Part shown: positions 1 through 7,992 of the stretch, piece by piece
Layout of the letters: each line of letters starts with the position of its first letter
How positions within the stretch are numbered: the first letter of the stretch is position 1
Notes under the pieces: model-generated
What the model saw: only the letters and a program-made list of their open reading frames with translations
Database searches by the model: none
What the model was told of the DNA's origin: nothing
DNA from: Treponema sp.
Lineage (GTDB): Bacteria > Spirochaetota > Spirochaetia > Treponematales > Breznakiellaceae
Assembly (NCBI GenBank): GCA_009780595.1
Contig: WQZT01000018.1
Location: forward strand, 1-13,096
DNA length: 13,096 nt
Direction of reading: 5' to 3'
Made by a program: the position numbers and the translations under genes

Positions 1-66
1 CAGAGCAGCAAGCCGCAACTGCCGAACAGACCGCGCCGCCTGACACGCAAACAGAGCAGCAAGCCG
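1..66 (+). repeat. 51-base tandem period in the linker coding sequence
   Basis: The 15-mer cagagcagcaagccg occurs at 1-15 and again exactly at 52-66, a period of 51 bases (17 codons, frame-preserving). It encodes a repeated E-Q-Q-A unit within a Q/T/P-rich stretch of the partial gene. Only the last complete period is visible; more copies may lie to the left of the window. It is probably an expandable linker repeat. Confidence 0.6.
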
Positions 67-1151
67 TAGTTATAACCACCGCGCCCGTCCGCTTTGCGCC
101 GCAGGAAGGTGCCACAGTGCCTGAACTGCGGAACGTTATGCCCAATAGCTGGCGGCTTTTGACAAGGCTGACCGGCGAAGAACAGCAGGCTTTTTGGGAA
201 GAAAACCCCGCTGTTCTTTCGGAGATAACAGAGGAAAGGATGCAGAATGAAGTACTTCTTGGCTGGCACCGATGGTTTGAAAATAACGACTGGAACGAAG
301 ACATGAGGTTGGAGCATTACAGTATTTTTAGGCAGGAGGTTGGCGGCGACACTTTCTACCGCATACTTGTTACCGATACCGCCAGCCCGGACTTTTTGTC
401 CCGCCGCATACGCTTTGTCCAGTATTTGGTTTACCAAAATGCTATAATATTAGGGGGTTTTTACAACATGCTGCTGGCACCTGAGTCTGGAGTTCAAGGG
501 TATTTTAGTAGCATAGACATTATCCCAGGAAAGGAAGGGGCAAGGGGTGTTTTACATACAGGGATCATGGGCAAGAGAGACGATAAGGATTACAACGAAT
601 GGCATAGTGAACAGTATCGGAATGGGCAGTTGTTCGCTTGGCATCAGGAAAATGCATCGTTCTATCTGATGGAAGACATTCTTAGCGGCAATTGGAGGCG
701 GAGAATGGACATAGAAGCTTCTGATGCTTTGGTAGACCCTGACGTTCCTTTGCGCTACAGCGTGCAGAACGCCTTCGACGGCAACCCCGAAACCGCTTTT
801 GTGCCAAACGTGTCAAATGTTGAAGGTTATCGATGGACAGGTATTACCGTTCCAAATCGTTTCTTGTCTATAAAGAAAAATGCCATCATTAATGGTTCTG
901 CGGAAAATGCTGTTTCGTACATAAACAATAATCGAGTAAGAAAGTTATCGGTACATTACTTCGGTAGCATATTTCATGAAATAGAATTGTCCGATGACAC
1001 CCTTGCATGGCAGATATTCGAAAGTAATAACGGTGGATTTTCTGCAATCGAATTTTATCCAGGGAGTATGTGTAACAACACACCCATATCTGGGTTTAAT
1101 GTGTATACAGAAACTTATGGCTGGCTGTTTGGAGAGATAGATGAGCAATAA
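3..1151 (+). CDS. Partial protein with Q/T/P-rich linker and C-terminal discoidin-like (NADase-type glycan-binding) domain
   Basis: The frame is open from the left edge, so the true start lies outside the window; at least 382 residues are visible. The first ~38 residues are low-complexity Gln/Thr/Pro/Ala with a 17-residue repeat, typical of a linker. Nucleotides ~120-750 encode a folded-looking region I do not recognise. From about nt 750 the sequence fits the NADase-type glycan-binding/discoidin-like family: YSVQNAFDGNPETAF, then W and a beta-strand, then IINGSAENAVSYINNNRV, and a closing YPGSMCNNTPISGFNVY. Family members bind glycans or surfaces; the ligand here is unknown. A GTG at 117 preceded by AGGAAGG (103-109) could be an internal or alternative start, but the coherent linker upstream favours a longer protein. 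The stop overlaps the next gene by 11 bases, so the two are probably co-translated. The last ~300 bases are AT-rich (about 37% GC by hand count) while the linker is ~65% GC. Confidence 0.75.
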   Translation, partial: EQQAATAEQTAPPDTQTEQQAVVITTAPVRFAPQEGATVPELRNVMPNSWRLLTRLTGEEQQAFWEENPAVLSEITEERMQNEVLLGWHRWFENNDWNEDMRLEHYSIFRQEVGGDTFYRILVTDTASPDFLSRRIRFVQYLVYQNAIILGGFYNMLLAPESGVQGYFSSIDIIPGKEGARGVLHTGIMGKRDDKDYNEWHSEQYRNGQLFAWHQENASFYLMEDILSGNWRRRMDIEASDALVDPDVPLRYSVQNAFDGNPETAFVPNVSNVEGYRWTGITVPNRFLSIKKNAIINGSAENAVSYINNNRVRKLSVHYFGSIFHEIELSDDTLAWQIFESNNGGFSAIEFYPGSMCNNTPISGFNVYTETYGWLFGEIDEQ

Positions 1152-4100
1152 AGATCACATAAGGAATTTACCTGTTCCGTTTTTTTCGCAAAGGGAAGTT
1201 AGATATAGGTGGCAACGGCTGGCACATGGCAATCATAGTGAAGCAGGACAAGCTGGTGAACGAATTAAGGTAGATCATGCAAAACCAGCCGAGGGAATTA
1301 AGGATCGCTTTTACAGAGAAGGGGAGAAAATAGGCTACGAAGTATCCCTTGCCCATCACGTCTGCAATATTGTAAGCCTGTGTATGGTTCTGCGCTACTA
1401 CGGCATTACCGACGATACGCCCGATCAAATGCTTGAAAAGTTTTTCACCACACGGAACTTTCGGGCATCTACCGAAGCAAATGCCAACGGAACAGGAAAG
1501 CACTTTAACAGCGATTTCAGGCAAGAGGAAAATGCCATTTCTCCTCGCTTCAGCGGTCCAAACAGGCTGATGGAGTGGACAAATTTTTTGCGGCAGTTTG
1601 CTGTAATAAACTACAAAATCCCCGATAGTTATTTTGCAACTCCACCAGAGACTAATGATATTGACTGGGCAAAGGGGCAAATAGCGAAGGGCAACCCGGT
1701 TATGATTTCCTATGGCGCAACCAGAGGTACAGCAGCATCTAGCGGTCATGTTGCCGTTATCCGCGGTTTCACAGATGGCAGTGTAATTATCAACGACCCG
1801 TGGGGGGATGCGGGAACGCCTGACGGCTTGCTTATTCCCAAATCAAATGATGATGACGTATCAAGGTTTTATTCCTTGCGCAGAAACGAAGGGCGCAATT
1901 TTTCCAGCCTAGGTAACGGCGACAACTCCATATTGCATTTGGATGAGTTTAAAAGGCTCATAAAAGATGACAAAAAAACATTCAACGCCGCGTTGTCGAT
2001 ACATTACCCGCATACATGGGCGTTCCCGTTCAGGCAGGGCGCGGGGGTACATGAAAGCGTATTTCGTTTCAGTGATCCGCAGAACAATTCAGATGAGTAC
2101 CGCCATTCGCAGGCGGCAGAGATGCTCAAGTCTGAATCCATAAACCATGCGGGCTACCCAATATCCGCGAACCGTTTTTGGCACGATGGCATCCACATAC
2201 AGGGTAATGAGCCGGTATACGCAATCGGTTCTGGGCGGCTGGTGGCTGCCCGGATCCAGAGCAGCGCGCCGTCATCGCCGAGCGATGGCGACAGGAGCTT
2301 CGCGCTGGTCTCCCATAAGGTAAAAACCGGCGGGAAAGAGCGGGGTTTTTACAGCCACTATATGCACCTTGCGCATGAAAACATTGCCAGCCGCATACAA
2401 AGCCATTTGTTCGGCGGGACTGGCAAGCAGGGGGCAAGCTGGCTCGACCAGCTAATCGAGCGCATTATGCCTATGCGCGCGCTTGTTGTGATCCGGCACC
2501 CAACGGCGCACGGCATAGAAGACCCAAAGAACGAGGCAGGCTGCATATATCACCTTGAAAATAGGGTTCTAAAACGCACAGGCGAGCGTCTTCCGGATCG
2601 CGCGCTTGTTTTTCTGCGCCCCAGAGACCGTGAGGTGCAAAGAAGGATTGAGCGGCTAGAGGATCAGGGGGTGCTTAGAGAAATAACACCGGAGGAAGAA
2701 GATCGCCCCAAAAACCTCGCATGGTTTTACAACGCGCTGCAAAAGAGCGAAACATACAAGCAGACTTTTACCGTCAACGGCGCTTCTACGGAATTCTACG
2801 AGATTTACCACAGGGCTTCGGCTTCAGCCCGTATTGTAGAACAGCACTTTGTCCGCGCCAAAGATGTCATCCCCCAGACGGTAAATCTGCCTGACTTCAT
2901 CTACTGCCGTGGGAAACTGGCAAAGCTATTGAAGGGGGAAACAACAGACTTTTCCAGAAAAGAGCTTGATTTAAGCGGCATAAACCAGACTTCAAATTTC
3001 GATTTGTTCAGAAATTCTTTGATGAGAGAATTCGCTGCTGTGAAAGACTTTGTTGAAGGTACGAAAGACCTTTTTAAAGGCACGGTTAAAGGAGAAGCCG
3101 ACTGGCGCAACAGCACTAAGTACCAAATAATAAGGGATGCCATGTATGGGCGCATAAAGAAACATTATCAAGAAGTTTTGCCGAAGATACAGGAACGCGA
3201 CATACTGCTTGAAGAACTGCATATCTTGTCCGACAGGTTTATACGGTTCGGCAGGGCGCTGCTGTCTTTTCCGGCAAGCATGCTGAAAAACAGCCGCGAG
3301 CCATTCCTCATAGGTGAGAGATGGTATACAGAACTTGGTAAACTTTATAAGGATATTATAGGTTTTAAGCAAGAACGATTTATTTTGCCACATGATGCCG
3401 ATCAATACCATGCGTTTTTAATGGCGGCATTGCAGGTTGGAGCCCGCGCAAACATTGACAACTATATCGAAGTGAATGCAAGCACAATTATCGGTTTTCC
3501 TGGCAGGTACAATTCCGACAGCGGCAATTTAATCCATTTCGATATATTTTCTGATGCAGACGACATTATCCCCAATCTCGCAAGCGCTTGGGAAGAAAAT
3601 CAGGAGCCGCCTGCAAGGAAGTTTGTAAAGGTCGAGCCTTGCGTTGAAAAGCATGATTTTTTCAATGCGTCTAAAACCATCGAAAAGCTCCGCGCGGCAA
3701 ATTTCCTTACTTCCCCTGATCATTTCAAATCGCCGAAGAACAATGCTATATACCCTGGAGAATTGCCAACCTATTTGAACGATAGGCAGGCTTCCCTTCC
3801 ATTGCAGTATGCTGTCGTACAGCACCTCTGCAGCCATGCAAAACTGGGTGAGGACAGATGGCGCAAGATAATCGAAAATGGCGTAGGTCTTAACAGCAGC
3901 ATGATGCTCCAACCAGACCGCTTTAACAGTTACCTTGCCTATAAATGGTTCAGCAAAGATTTAGGTCTACTATCAAGGGCTAATTTTGACAATGGTGCTT
4001 CTGCAGTTTTTTATCACCCTGTAAGGTTTTTAGAGTGGCTGGATAGAACGGCATGTGTTGAACAAGGTAGCCCGAATGCCGCATCCGCAAAGGCTGCTCA

Positions 4101-4356
4101 GGATCGGTACGAGGAAAACCAATCGCTTATAAAAGAATGGCGCGCGTCTTTAAGCGCGACCCTGCAAAACAGCCAGCAGGGCACTGGTGGTGTTATCCTT
4201 CCCGCCAGTTCGCCATTAGCAGGGCAGGAGGAAACTAACGCTGCCCCACAGAAAAGGAGCTTTGGGCAGGTAGTTGCGGATACCGCTAATACAGTTGTTG
4301 AAGGCGCCAATGCAGCCATTAAAGGCGTTCTCAAACTTTTTAATCCCGGAAAGTGA
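1141..4356 (+). CDS. C39-like cysteine peptidase fused to a split, degenerate M23/LytM-like domain (1071 aa)
   Basis: No signal peptide is visible. Residues ~10-290 look like a Peptidase_C39_2 domain: LPVPFFSQRE at the N-terminus, HHVCNIVSLCMVLRYYGI with nucleophile Cys75, GHVAVIRGF with His203, and INDPWG with Asp219. Residues ~340-412 resemble the first half of an M23/LytM endopeptidase: RFWHDGIHIQG (His348), EPVYAIGSGRLVAA, HYMHL (His409). The second half seems to reappear at ~775-805: IEVNASTIIGFPG, then IHFDIF (His799), matching the family's V..G..IG..G....HLHFE ending. About 390 unassigned residues lie between. The family Zn-ligand Asp of HxxxD is His352, and the first His of HxH is Leu797, so M23 catalysis is doubtful. 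Residues ~805-1000 are unknown; the tail is Ala/Gly-rich with an amphipathic last helix. ATG 1141 has GGAGAG at 1131-1136. Its role is unknown; a cell-wall hydrolase or exported effector is an inference. Confidence 0.8.
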   Translation: MSNKDHIRNLPVPFFSQREVRYRWQRLAHGNHSEAGQAGERIKVDHAKPAEGIKDRFYREGEKIGYEVSLAHHVCNIVSLCMVLRYYGITDDTPDQMLEKFFTTRNFRASTEANANGTGKHFNSDFRQEENAISPRFSGPNRLMEWTNFLRQFAVINYKIPDSYFATPPETNDIDWAKGQIAKGNPVMISYGATRGTAASSGHVAVIRGFTDGSVIINDPWGDAGTPDGLLIPKSNDDDVSRFYSLRRNEGRNFSSLGNGDNSILHLDEFKRLIKDDKKTFNAALSIHYPHTWAFPFRQGAGVHESVFRFSDPQNNSDEYRHSQAAEMLKSESINHAGYPISANRFWHDGIHIQGNEPVYAIGSGRLVAARIQSSAPSSPSDGDRSFALVSHKVKTGGKERGFYSHYMHLAHENIASRIQSHLFGGTGKQGASWLDQLIERIMPMRALVVIRHPTAHGIEDPKNEAGCIYHLENRVLKRTGERLPDRALVFLRPRDREVQRRIERLEDQGVLREITPEEEDRPKNLAWFYNALQKSETYKQTFTVNGASTEFYEIYHRASASARIVEQHFVRAKDVIPQTVNLPDFIYCRGKLAKLLKGETTDFSRKELDLSGINQTSNFDLFRNSLMREFAAVKDFVEGTKDLFKGTVKGEADWRNSTKYQIIRDAMYGRIKKHYQEVLPKIQERDILLEELHILSDRFIRFGRALLSFPASMLKNSREPFLIGERWYTELGKLYKDIIGFKQERFILPHDADQYHAFLMAALQVGARANIDNYIEVNASTIIGFPGRYNSDSGNLIHFDIFSDADDIIPNLASAWEENQEPPARKFVKVEPCVEKHDFFNASKTIEKLRAANFLTSPDHFKSPKNNAIYPGELPTYLNDRQASLPLQYAVVQHLCSHAKLGEDRWRKIIENGVGLNSSMMLQPDRFNSYLAYKWFSKDLGLLSRANFDNGASAVFYHPVRFLEWLDRTACVEQGSPNAASAKAAQDRYEENQSLIKEWRASLSATLQNSQQGTGGVILPASSPLAGQEETNAAPQKRSFGQVVADTANTVVEGANAAIKGVLKLFNPGK

Positions 4357-4383
4357 AGGTGAAGGTAAGTGAAGTATGTGGGG

Positions 4384-4408
4384 GCAAATTCATCGATGGC
4401 GGATTTGC
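4384..4408 (+). other. Small hairpin in the spacer before the aminotransferase
   Basis: GCAAATTC (4384-4391) pairs with GGATTTGC (4401-4408) over 8 bp, including one T-G wobble, with a 9-base loop. No T-run follows directly, so it is not a convincing intrinsic terminator. The first T-rich stretch comes about 25 bases later. It may be an mRNA 3' end stabiliser or chance. The rest of the 4357-4486 spacer holds three GTGAAG copies (4353-4374) and the possible promoter listed separately. Confidence 0.3.
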
Positions 4409-4422
4409 AAGGTAATTCTGGA

Positions 4423-4452
4423 CTGGCAAACATTTTAATTTTTCTGCATAAT
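4423..4452 (+). promoter_or_regulatory. Possible sigma70-type promoter for the aminotransferase
   Basis: CTGGCA (4423-4428, 4 of 6 to TTGACA) and CATAAT (4447-4452, 5 of 6 to TATAAT) are separated by 18 bases in an AT-rich patch. Initiation would fall near 4459, leaving a leader of about 28 bases that includes the strong ribosome site. The match is modest and this is inferred from sequence only. Confidence 0.35.
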
Positions 4453-4474
4453 GGCGAGATACTCACACTACAAG

Positions 4475-4481
4475 AAGGAGG
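4475..4481 (+). promoter_or_regulatory. Ribosome binding site setting the aminotransferase start
   Basis: AAGGAGG, a near-perfect anti-16S match, lies 5 bases before ATG 4487. It decides for 4487 over the upstream in-frame ATG at 4451, whose extra 12 codons would contain this site and look non-family. Confidence 0.85.
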
Positions 4482-4486
4482 CGCGT

Positions 4487-5695
4487 ATGCCACTTGCTGA
4501 CGCGATACGGGAAGCGCTTGGTTCCCAATTAACAATCCGCAGGATGTTCGAGGACGGTATTGCACTGAAAAAGCAGCACGGCGCGGACAACGTTTTTGAT
4601 TTTTCGATAGGTAACCCCGATGTTCCGCCGCCGCCTGAGTTCTACAAGGTTTTGCAAAAACTTGTGTGGGAAGAAGAAAAGGGCGTTCACGGGTATATGC
4701 CCAACGCCGGATTTACCGCAGTGCGCGAAGCCGTGGCGAAAAAGGTTTCGGCGGAGCAGGGCGTAGCGCTTGACGGCTCGCACCTGGTGATGTCCTGCGG
4801 GGCGGCTGGCGGGCTGAACGTGGTTTTGAAGGCGATTCTGAACCCGGGCGATGAGGTGATTGTTCCCAAGCCCTATTTTGTCGAATACCGCCCGTACGTT
4901 GCCAACTTCGGCGGGCGGCTTATCGAGGTCGAATCGAGCGCGGACTTTGACCTTGATTCACGCGCCATTAAAGCCGCGCTTTCGCCGAAAACGAAAGCTG
5001 TGATTATCAACTCCCCGCACAACCCCACCGGCCGCGTCTATTCCGCCACAAGCCTCGCAGCTCTCGCGGAAGTCCTTGACGCTCACGGGCGCACACACGG
5101 GCACGCGCCGTACCTCATCGCCGACGAGCCGTACCGCGAAATCGTTTACGACGGGCTTGAAGTTCCGCCCGTGCTTTCCGCGTACAGCCAGTCAATTGTT
5201 GTCAATTCGTACTCGAAAAACCTTTCCCTGCCCGGCGAGCGTATCGGCTACATTGCCGTAAGCCCCGCCATAGACAGCAGGCAGGAACTGGTGAACGCCT
5301 TTATCTACACAACGAGAATTCTCGGCTTTGTGAACGCTCCGGCGCTGATGCAGCGCGTTGTGGCAGAGCTGTCCAGTGCACAGACCGACGTGGAAGTGTA
5401 CGCTCGCCGCCGCGCTCTTTTCACGGCGATTCTTGACGAGGCGGGAATTAACTACGCTCGCCCCGAAGGTGCGTTCTTCCTGTTTTGCCAGGTGCCGAAC
5501 GGTGCAGGCGCGGCGGTTTCCAGCGACTACGCTTTTACCGAACATTTGAGAAATAATCTTATACTGGGAGTTCCCGGCTCGCTTTTTGCCATGCCCGGCT
5601 GGGTGCGCTTTGCATACTGCGTAGACGAGAAAATAATCGCAGCTTCCCGCACGGCGTTTGTGAAAGCCGTTGCCGACTGGAAGCAAGCGGGGTAA
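4487..5695 (+). CDS. Pyridoxal-phosphate-dependent class I/II aminotransferase (aspartate aminotransferase-like)
   Basis: The protein is 402 residues, the usual length for fold-type I aminotransferases, cytosolic, with no signal peptide. Family landmarks are all in place: FSIGNPDVPPPP near residue 40, HGYMPNAG at 68-75, SCGAAGGLN as the phosphate-binding turn (103-111), NSPHNPTG with Asn179, ADEPYREIVYDG with Asp213 and Tyr216, the Schiff-base lysine Lys244 in SYSKNLSLPGERIG (Arg252 contacts phosphate), and Arg374 in GWVRFAYC for the substrate carboxylate. It should transfer an amino group between an amino acid and a 2-oxo acid; sequence alone does not settle the donor (aspartate, alanine or aromatic). 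The start at 4487 rests on the AAGGAGG site. The heavy-metal ATPase follows after 30 bases on the same strand, so they may share a transcript, though no functional link is obvious. Confidence 0.93.
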   Translation: MPLADAIREALGSQLTIRRMFEDGIALKKQHGADNVFDFSIGNPDVPPPPEFYKVLQKLVWEEEKGVHGYMPNAGFTAVREAVAKKVSAEQGVALDGSHLVMSCGAAGGLNVVLKAILNPGDEVIVPKPYFVEYRPYVANFGGRLIEVESSADFDLDSRAIKAALSPKTKAVIINSPHNPTGRVYSATSLAALAEVLDAHGRTHGHAPYLIADEPYREIVYDGLEVPPVLSAYSQSIVVNSYSKNLSLPGERIGYIAVSPAIDSRQELVNAFIYTTRILGFVNAPALMQRVVAELSSAQTDVEVYARRRALFTAILDEAGINYARPEGAFFLFCQVPNGAGAAVSSDYAFTEHLRNNLILGVPGSLFAMPGWVRFAYCVDEKIIAASRTAFVKAVADWKQAG

Positions 5696-5715
5696 TTTTC
5701 TGCTAGTTGGTGTTT

Positions 5716-5720
5716 GGAGA
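5716..5720 (+). promoter_or_regulatory. Ribosome binding site setting the ATPase start
   Basis: GGAGA lies 5 bases before ATG 5726. It supports 5726 over an in-frame TTG at 5714, which would overlap this site and add only four residues. No promoter is evident in the 30-base gap after the aminotransferase. Confidence 0.6.
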
Positions 5721-5725
5721 TTGCA

Positions 5726-7915
5726 ATGACGCTAACAAAAACATATTTTTTGAAAGGTCTTGATTGCGCCACCTGCGCCGCTAAAATCGAACGCTCTATC
5801 TGCGCCGAGGACGGAATCCGCTCGGTAACGCTGAACCCGCTAACTGCTGTCCTTACCGTGGAGTTCGCCGATTTTCTGGCGGGGCGGATAACGCCGCTCG
5901 TCGAGCAAAACGTCCGCGCACACGAGCCGGATGTCGCAGTAACGGAGCGTATTCCGCGCGGCTATGAACTGGAAAAAACGAGCAAACTGAGAATCGCGCG
6001 GATCATCGCAGGCGGGGCAATTTTTCTCACCGGGATGTTACTCTTTTATATTCTGCCGCGCGAAGTTCGTCTACCGTATTACACCAAACGAATTATTTTT
6101 TTAACCGCGTATTTAATACTTGGCGTTGATATTCTTGCGCGGGCGGCAAAGAAGATCGGGCGACGGCAGCTTTTTGACGAAAACTTTTTGATGGGTATCG
6201 CAACCATCGGCGCGCTGCTCATCGGCGAATATCGGGAAGCGGCGGCGGTGATGTTGTTTTATCAGATCGGGGAATTGTTTCAGGAGCTGGCTGTTAACAA
6301 ATCGAAAAAATCCATCGCCGCGCTTATGGACATACGTAGGGATTTTGCCAACCTGCAAAAGGACGGCGAAATAATAAAAACCTTGCCTGAGAATGTAAAT
6401 CCCGGCGATACGATTATCGTGAAGCCCGGCGAAAAAATACCGCTGGACGGCGAAGTTATCGAAGGCCGCTCGATGCTGGACACCCGCGCGCTCACCGGAG
6501 AACCAGTGCCGCGCGGGGTGAAGCCCGGCAGCGTCGTGCTGTCCGGCTGTATCAACCTGAACGGCGTGCTGGCGGTCAATGTTACTAAAACGTTTTCGCA
6601 ATCCACGGCGGCGAAAATCATCGACCTTGTCGAGAACGCTGCGAGCCGAAAAGCGCCCGTGGAAAATTACATTACAACGCTCGCGCGGTATTACACTCCG
6701 GCGGTTGTTGCCCTTGCCGCGCTCATCGCGCTTGTTCCGCCGCTTGCGGGTTTTGGCTTGTGGGCGGAGTGGACACGCCGTGCGCTCGTCTTTCTGGTGA
6801 TTTCCTGCCCCTGCGCCCTGGTCATTTCCATTCCGCTGGCGTTTTTCGGCGGCATCGGCGGCGCATCGCGTAAAGGCATTTTGGTTAAAGGCGGCAATTA
6901 CCTCGAAGCCCTCAGCAAAATTGACATTGCGGTGTTCGACAAAACCGGAACGCTTACAAAGGGCGTTTTCCGGGTTATCGCGCTGCACAGCGCCAACGGT
7001 TTCACCAACGAGCAGTTGCTGGACTATACCGCTCAGGCAGAATCGCTCTCCAACCATCCAATTGCGCTTTCCATTATAGAAGCTCACAAGGAAGCTTGCT
7101 GCAAAGGTGGTGAGATGTTGCCGCACAAGGCAGAGATTTCGCAGTTTAACGAAATAGCGGGCTGCGGTATCAGCGCCGTTTCCGGCGGCAGGACAATTCT
7201 TGCCGGCAACGAAAAGCTAATGACCGCCAACGGCATTTCGCTGACCGCCGAAGCGGGCGGGGCGAATTCCTGGGCGGCAAATTCGCGTGCGGCGCACACC
7301 GCCGGAACAAACGTCTACACAGCGGTAGACGGCGTTTTTGCCGGGTGTATCACCATTTCCGACGAAGTAAAGCCGGACAGCAAAGCCGCCATCGCCGCGC
7401 TTAAAAAATACGGCGTTCGCAAAACCGTTATGCTCACCGGGGATAATCCCCAAAACGCCGCCGCCATTTCAGCGGAACTTGAACTTGACGAATATTACGC
7501 TGGACTTTTGCCCGGCGAAAAAGCAGAAAAACTGGAAGCGCTGCTGCAGGACAAACGGGCGAACGGCACGCTTGCTTTTGTGGGGGACGGCATCAACGAC
7601 GCAGCGGCGCTGGCTCGCGCGGATGTCGGCATAGCGATGGGCGGACTCGGCTCCGATGCGGCGATAGAGGCGGCAGACGTTGTGCTGATGACCGACGAGC
7701 CGTCAAAACTGGCACACGCCATCGGCATTGCCCGATTTACCAAGCGTGTCGTATGGCAGAACATTATCGCCGCACTGGGAATTAAAGCCGTGTTTTTGTC
7801 CCTCGGCGCGTTGGGCATAGCCTCGATTTGGGAAGCAGTTTTCGCCGACGTTGGCGTCGCCCTACTCGCCACATTAAACGCCGCGCGTGTGATTAAATCG
7901 GGACGTGTGGAGTAG
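5726..7915 (+). CDS. Heavy-metal-exporting P1B-type ATPase, CadA/ZntA (Zn/Cd/Pb) class
   Basis: This 729-residue inner-membrane pump uses ATP to expel divalent metal. In order: one N-terminal HMA metal-binding domain with GLDCATCA (Cys14, Cys17); hydrophobic helices at ~89-110, 122-139 and 154-190; actuator loop with LTGEP (257-259); helices at ~323-345 and 353-376 carrying the CPC motif (361-363); phosphorylation site DKTGTLT (Asp405); NHP (443-445) in the nucleotide domain; TGDNP (571); GDGIND (620-625); and two last helices ending WEAVFADVGVALLATLNAAR. Lys687 and Asp708 sit 21 residues apart, as the metal-site Lys693/Asp714 pair does in E. coli ZntA. This argues for Zn/Cd/Pb rather than copper. 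Residues ~505-528 are an Ala/Gly/Ser-rich insertion. No ArsR/SmtB- or MerR-type regulator is in the window, so its control is unknown. Confidence 0.95.
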   Translation: MTLTKTYFLKGLDCATCAAKIERSICAEDGIRSVTLNPLTAVLTVEFADFLAGRITPLVEQNVRAHEPDVAVTERIPRGYELEKTSKLRIARIIAGGAIFLTGMLLFYILPREVRLPYYTKRIIFLTAYLILGVDILARAAKKIGRRQLFDENFLMGIATIGALLIGEYREAAAVMLFYQIGELFQELAVNKSKKSIAALMDIRRDFANLQKDGEIIKTLPENVNPGDTIIVKPGEKIPLDGEVIEGRSMLDTRALTGEPVPRGVKPGSVVLSGCINLNGVLAVNVTKTFSQSTAAKIIDLVENAASRKAPVENYITTLARYYTPAVVALAALIALVPPLAGFGLWAEWTRRALVFLVISCPCALVISIPLAFFGGIGGASRKGILVKGGNYLEALSKIDIAVFDKTGTLTKGVFRVIALHSANGFTNEQLLDYTAQAESLSNHPIALSIIEAHKEACCKGGEMLPHKAEISQFNEIAGCGISAVSGGRTILAGNEKLMTANGISLTAEAGGANSWAANSRAAHTAGTNVYTAVDGVFAGCITISDEVKPDSKAAIAALKKYGVRKTVMLTGDNPQNAAAISAELELDEYYAGLLPGEKAEKLEALLQDKRANGTLAFVGDGINDAAALARADVGIAMGGLGSDAAIEAADVVLMTDEPSKLAHAIGIARFTKRVVWQNIIAALGIKAVFLSLGALGIASIWEAVFADVGVALLATLNAARVIKSGRVE

Positions 7916-7992
7916 GGAAGTCTTTCCTTTTCATTGAAGTTGTATTAGACTGAACCCATGGTAGCGAAGCACTAGTAACACGTTTTCATCTG

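Noticed and set aside
117..119. GTG 117 with AGGAAGG as the start of the first gene
   Set aside because: The signal is decent, but the frame is open and linker-like to the window edge, so I kept a partial gene. It remains a possible internal start.
4451..4486. Upstream ATG for the aminotransferase
   Set aside because: It would add 12 residues (with Tyr/His/Lys) that contain the strong AAGGAGG site; ATG 4487 has ideal spacing and family-like length.
6113..7126. Long open frame on the - strand (337 codons)
   Set aside because: It lies wholly inside the ATPase gene, opposite an unbroken set of P1B motifs. Its translation is Arg/Gly/Ala/Phe-rich without a recognisable family, as expected of an antisense shadow in GC-rich coding DNA.
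7916..7931. Intrinsic terminator after the ATPase
   Set aside because: GGAA-gtct-TTCC gives only a 4-bp stem before TTTT, too weak to call.
7973..7978. -35 element for the psd promoter
   Set aside because: TAGTAA at 17-base spacing hardly resembles TTGACA; the extended -10 is the only supported element.
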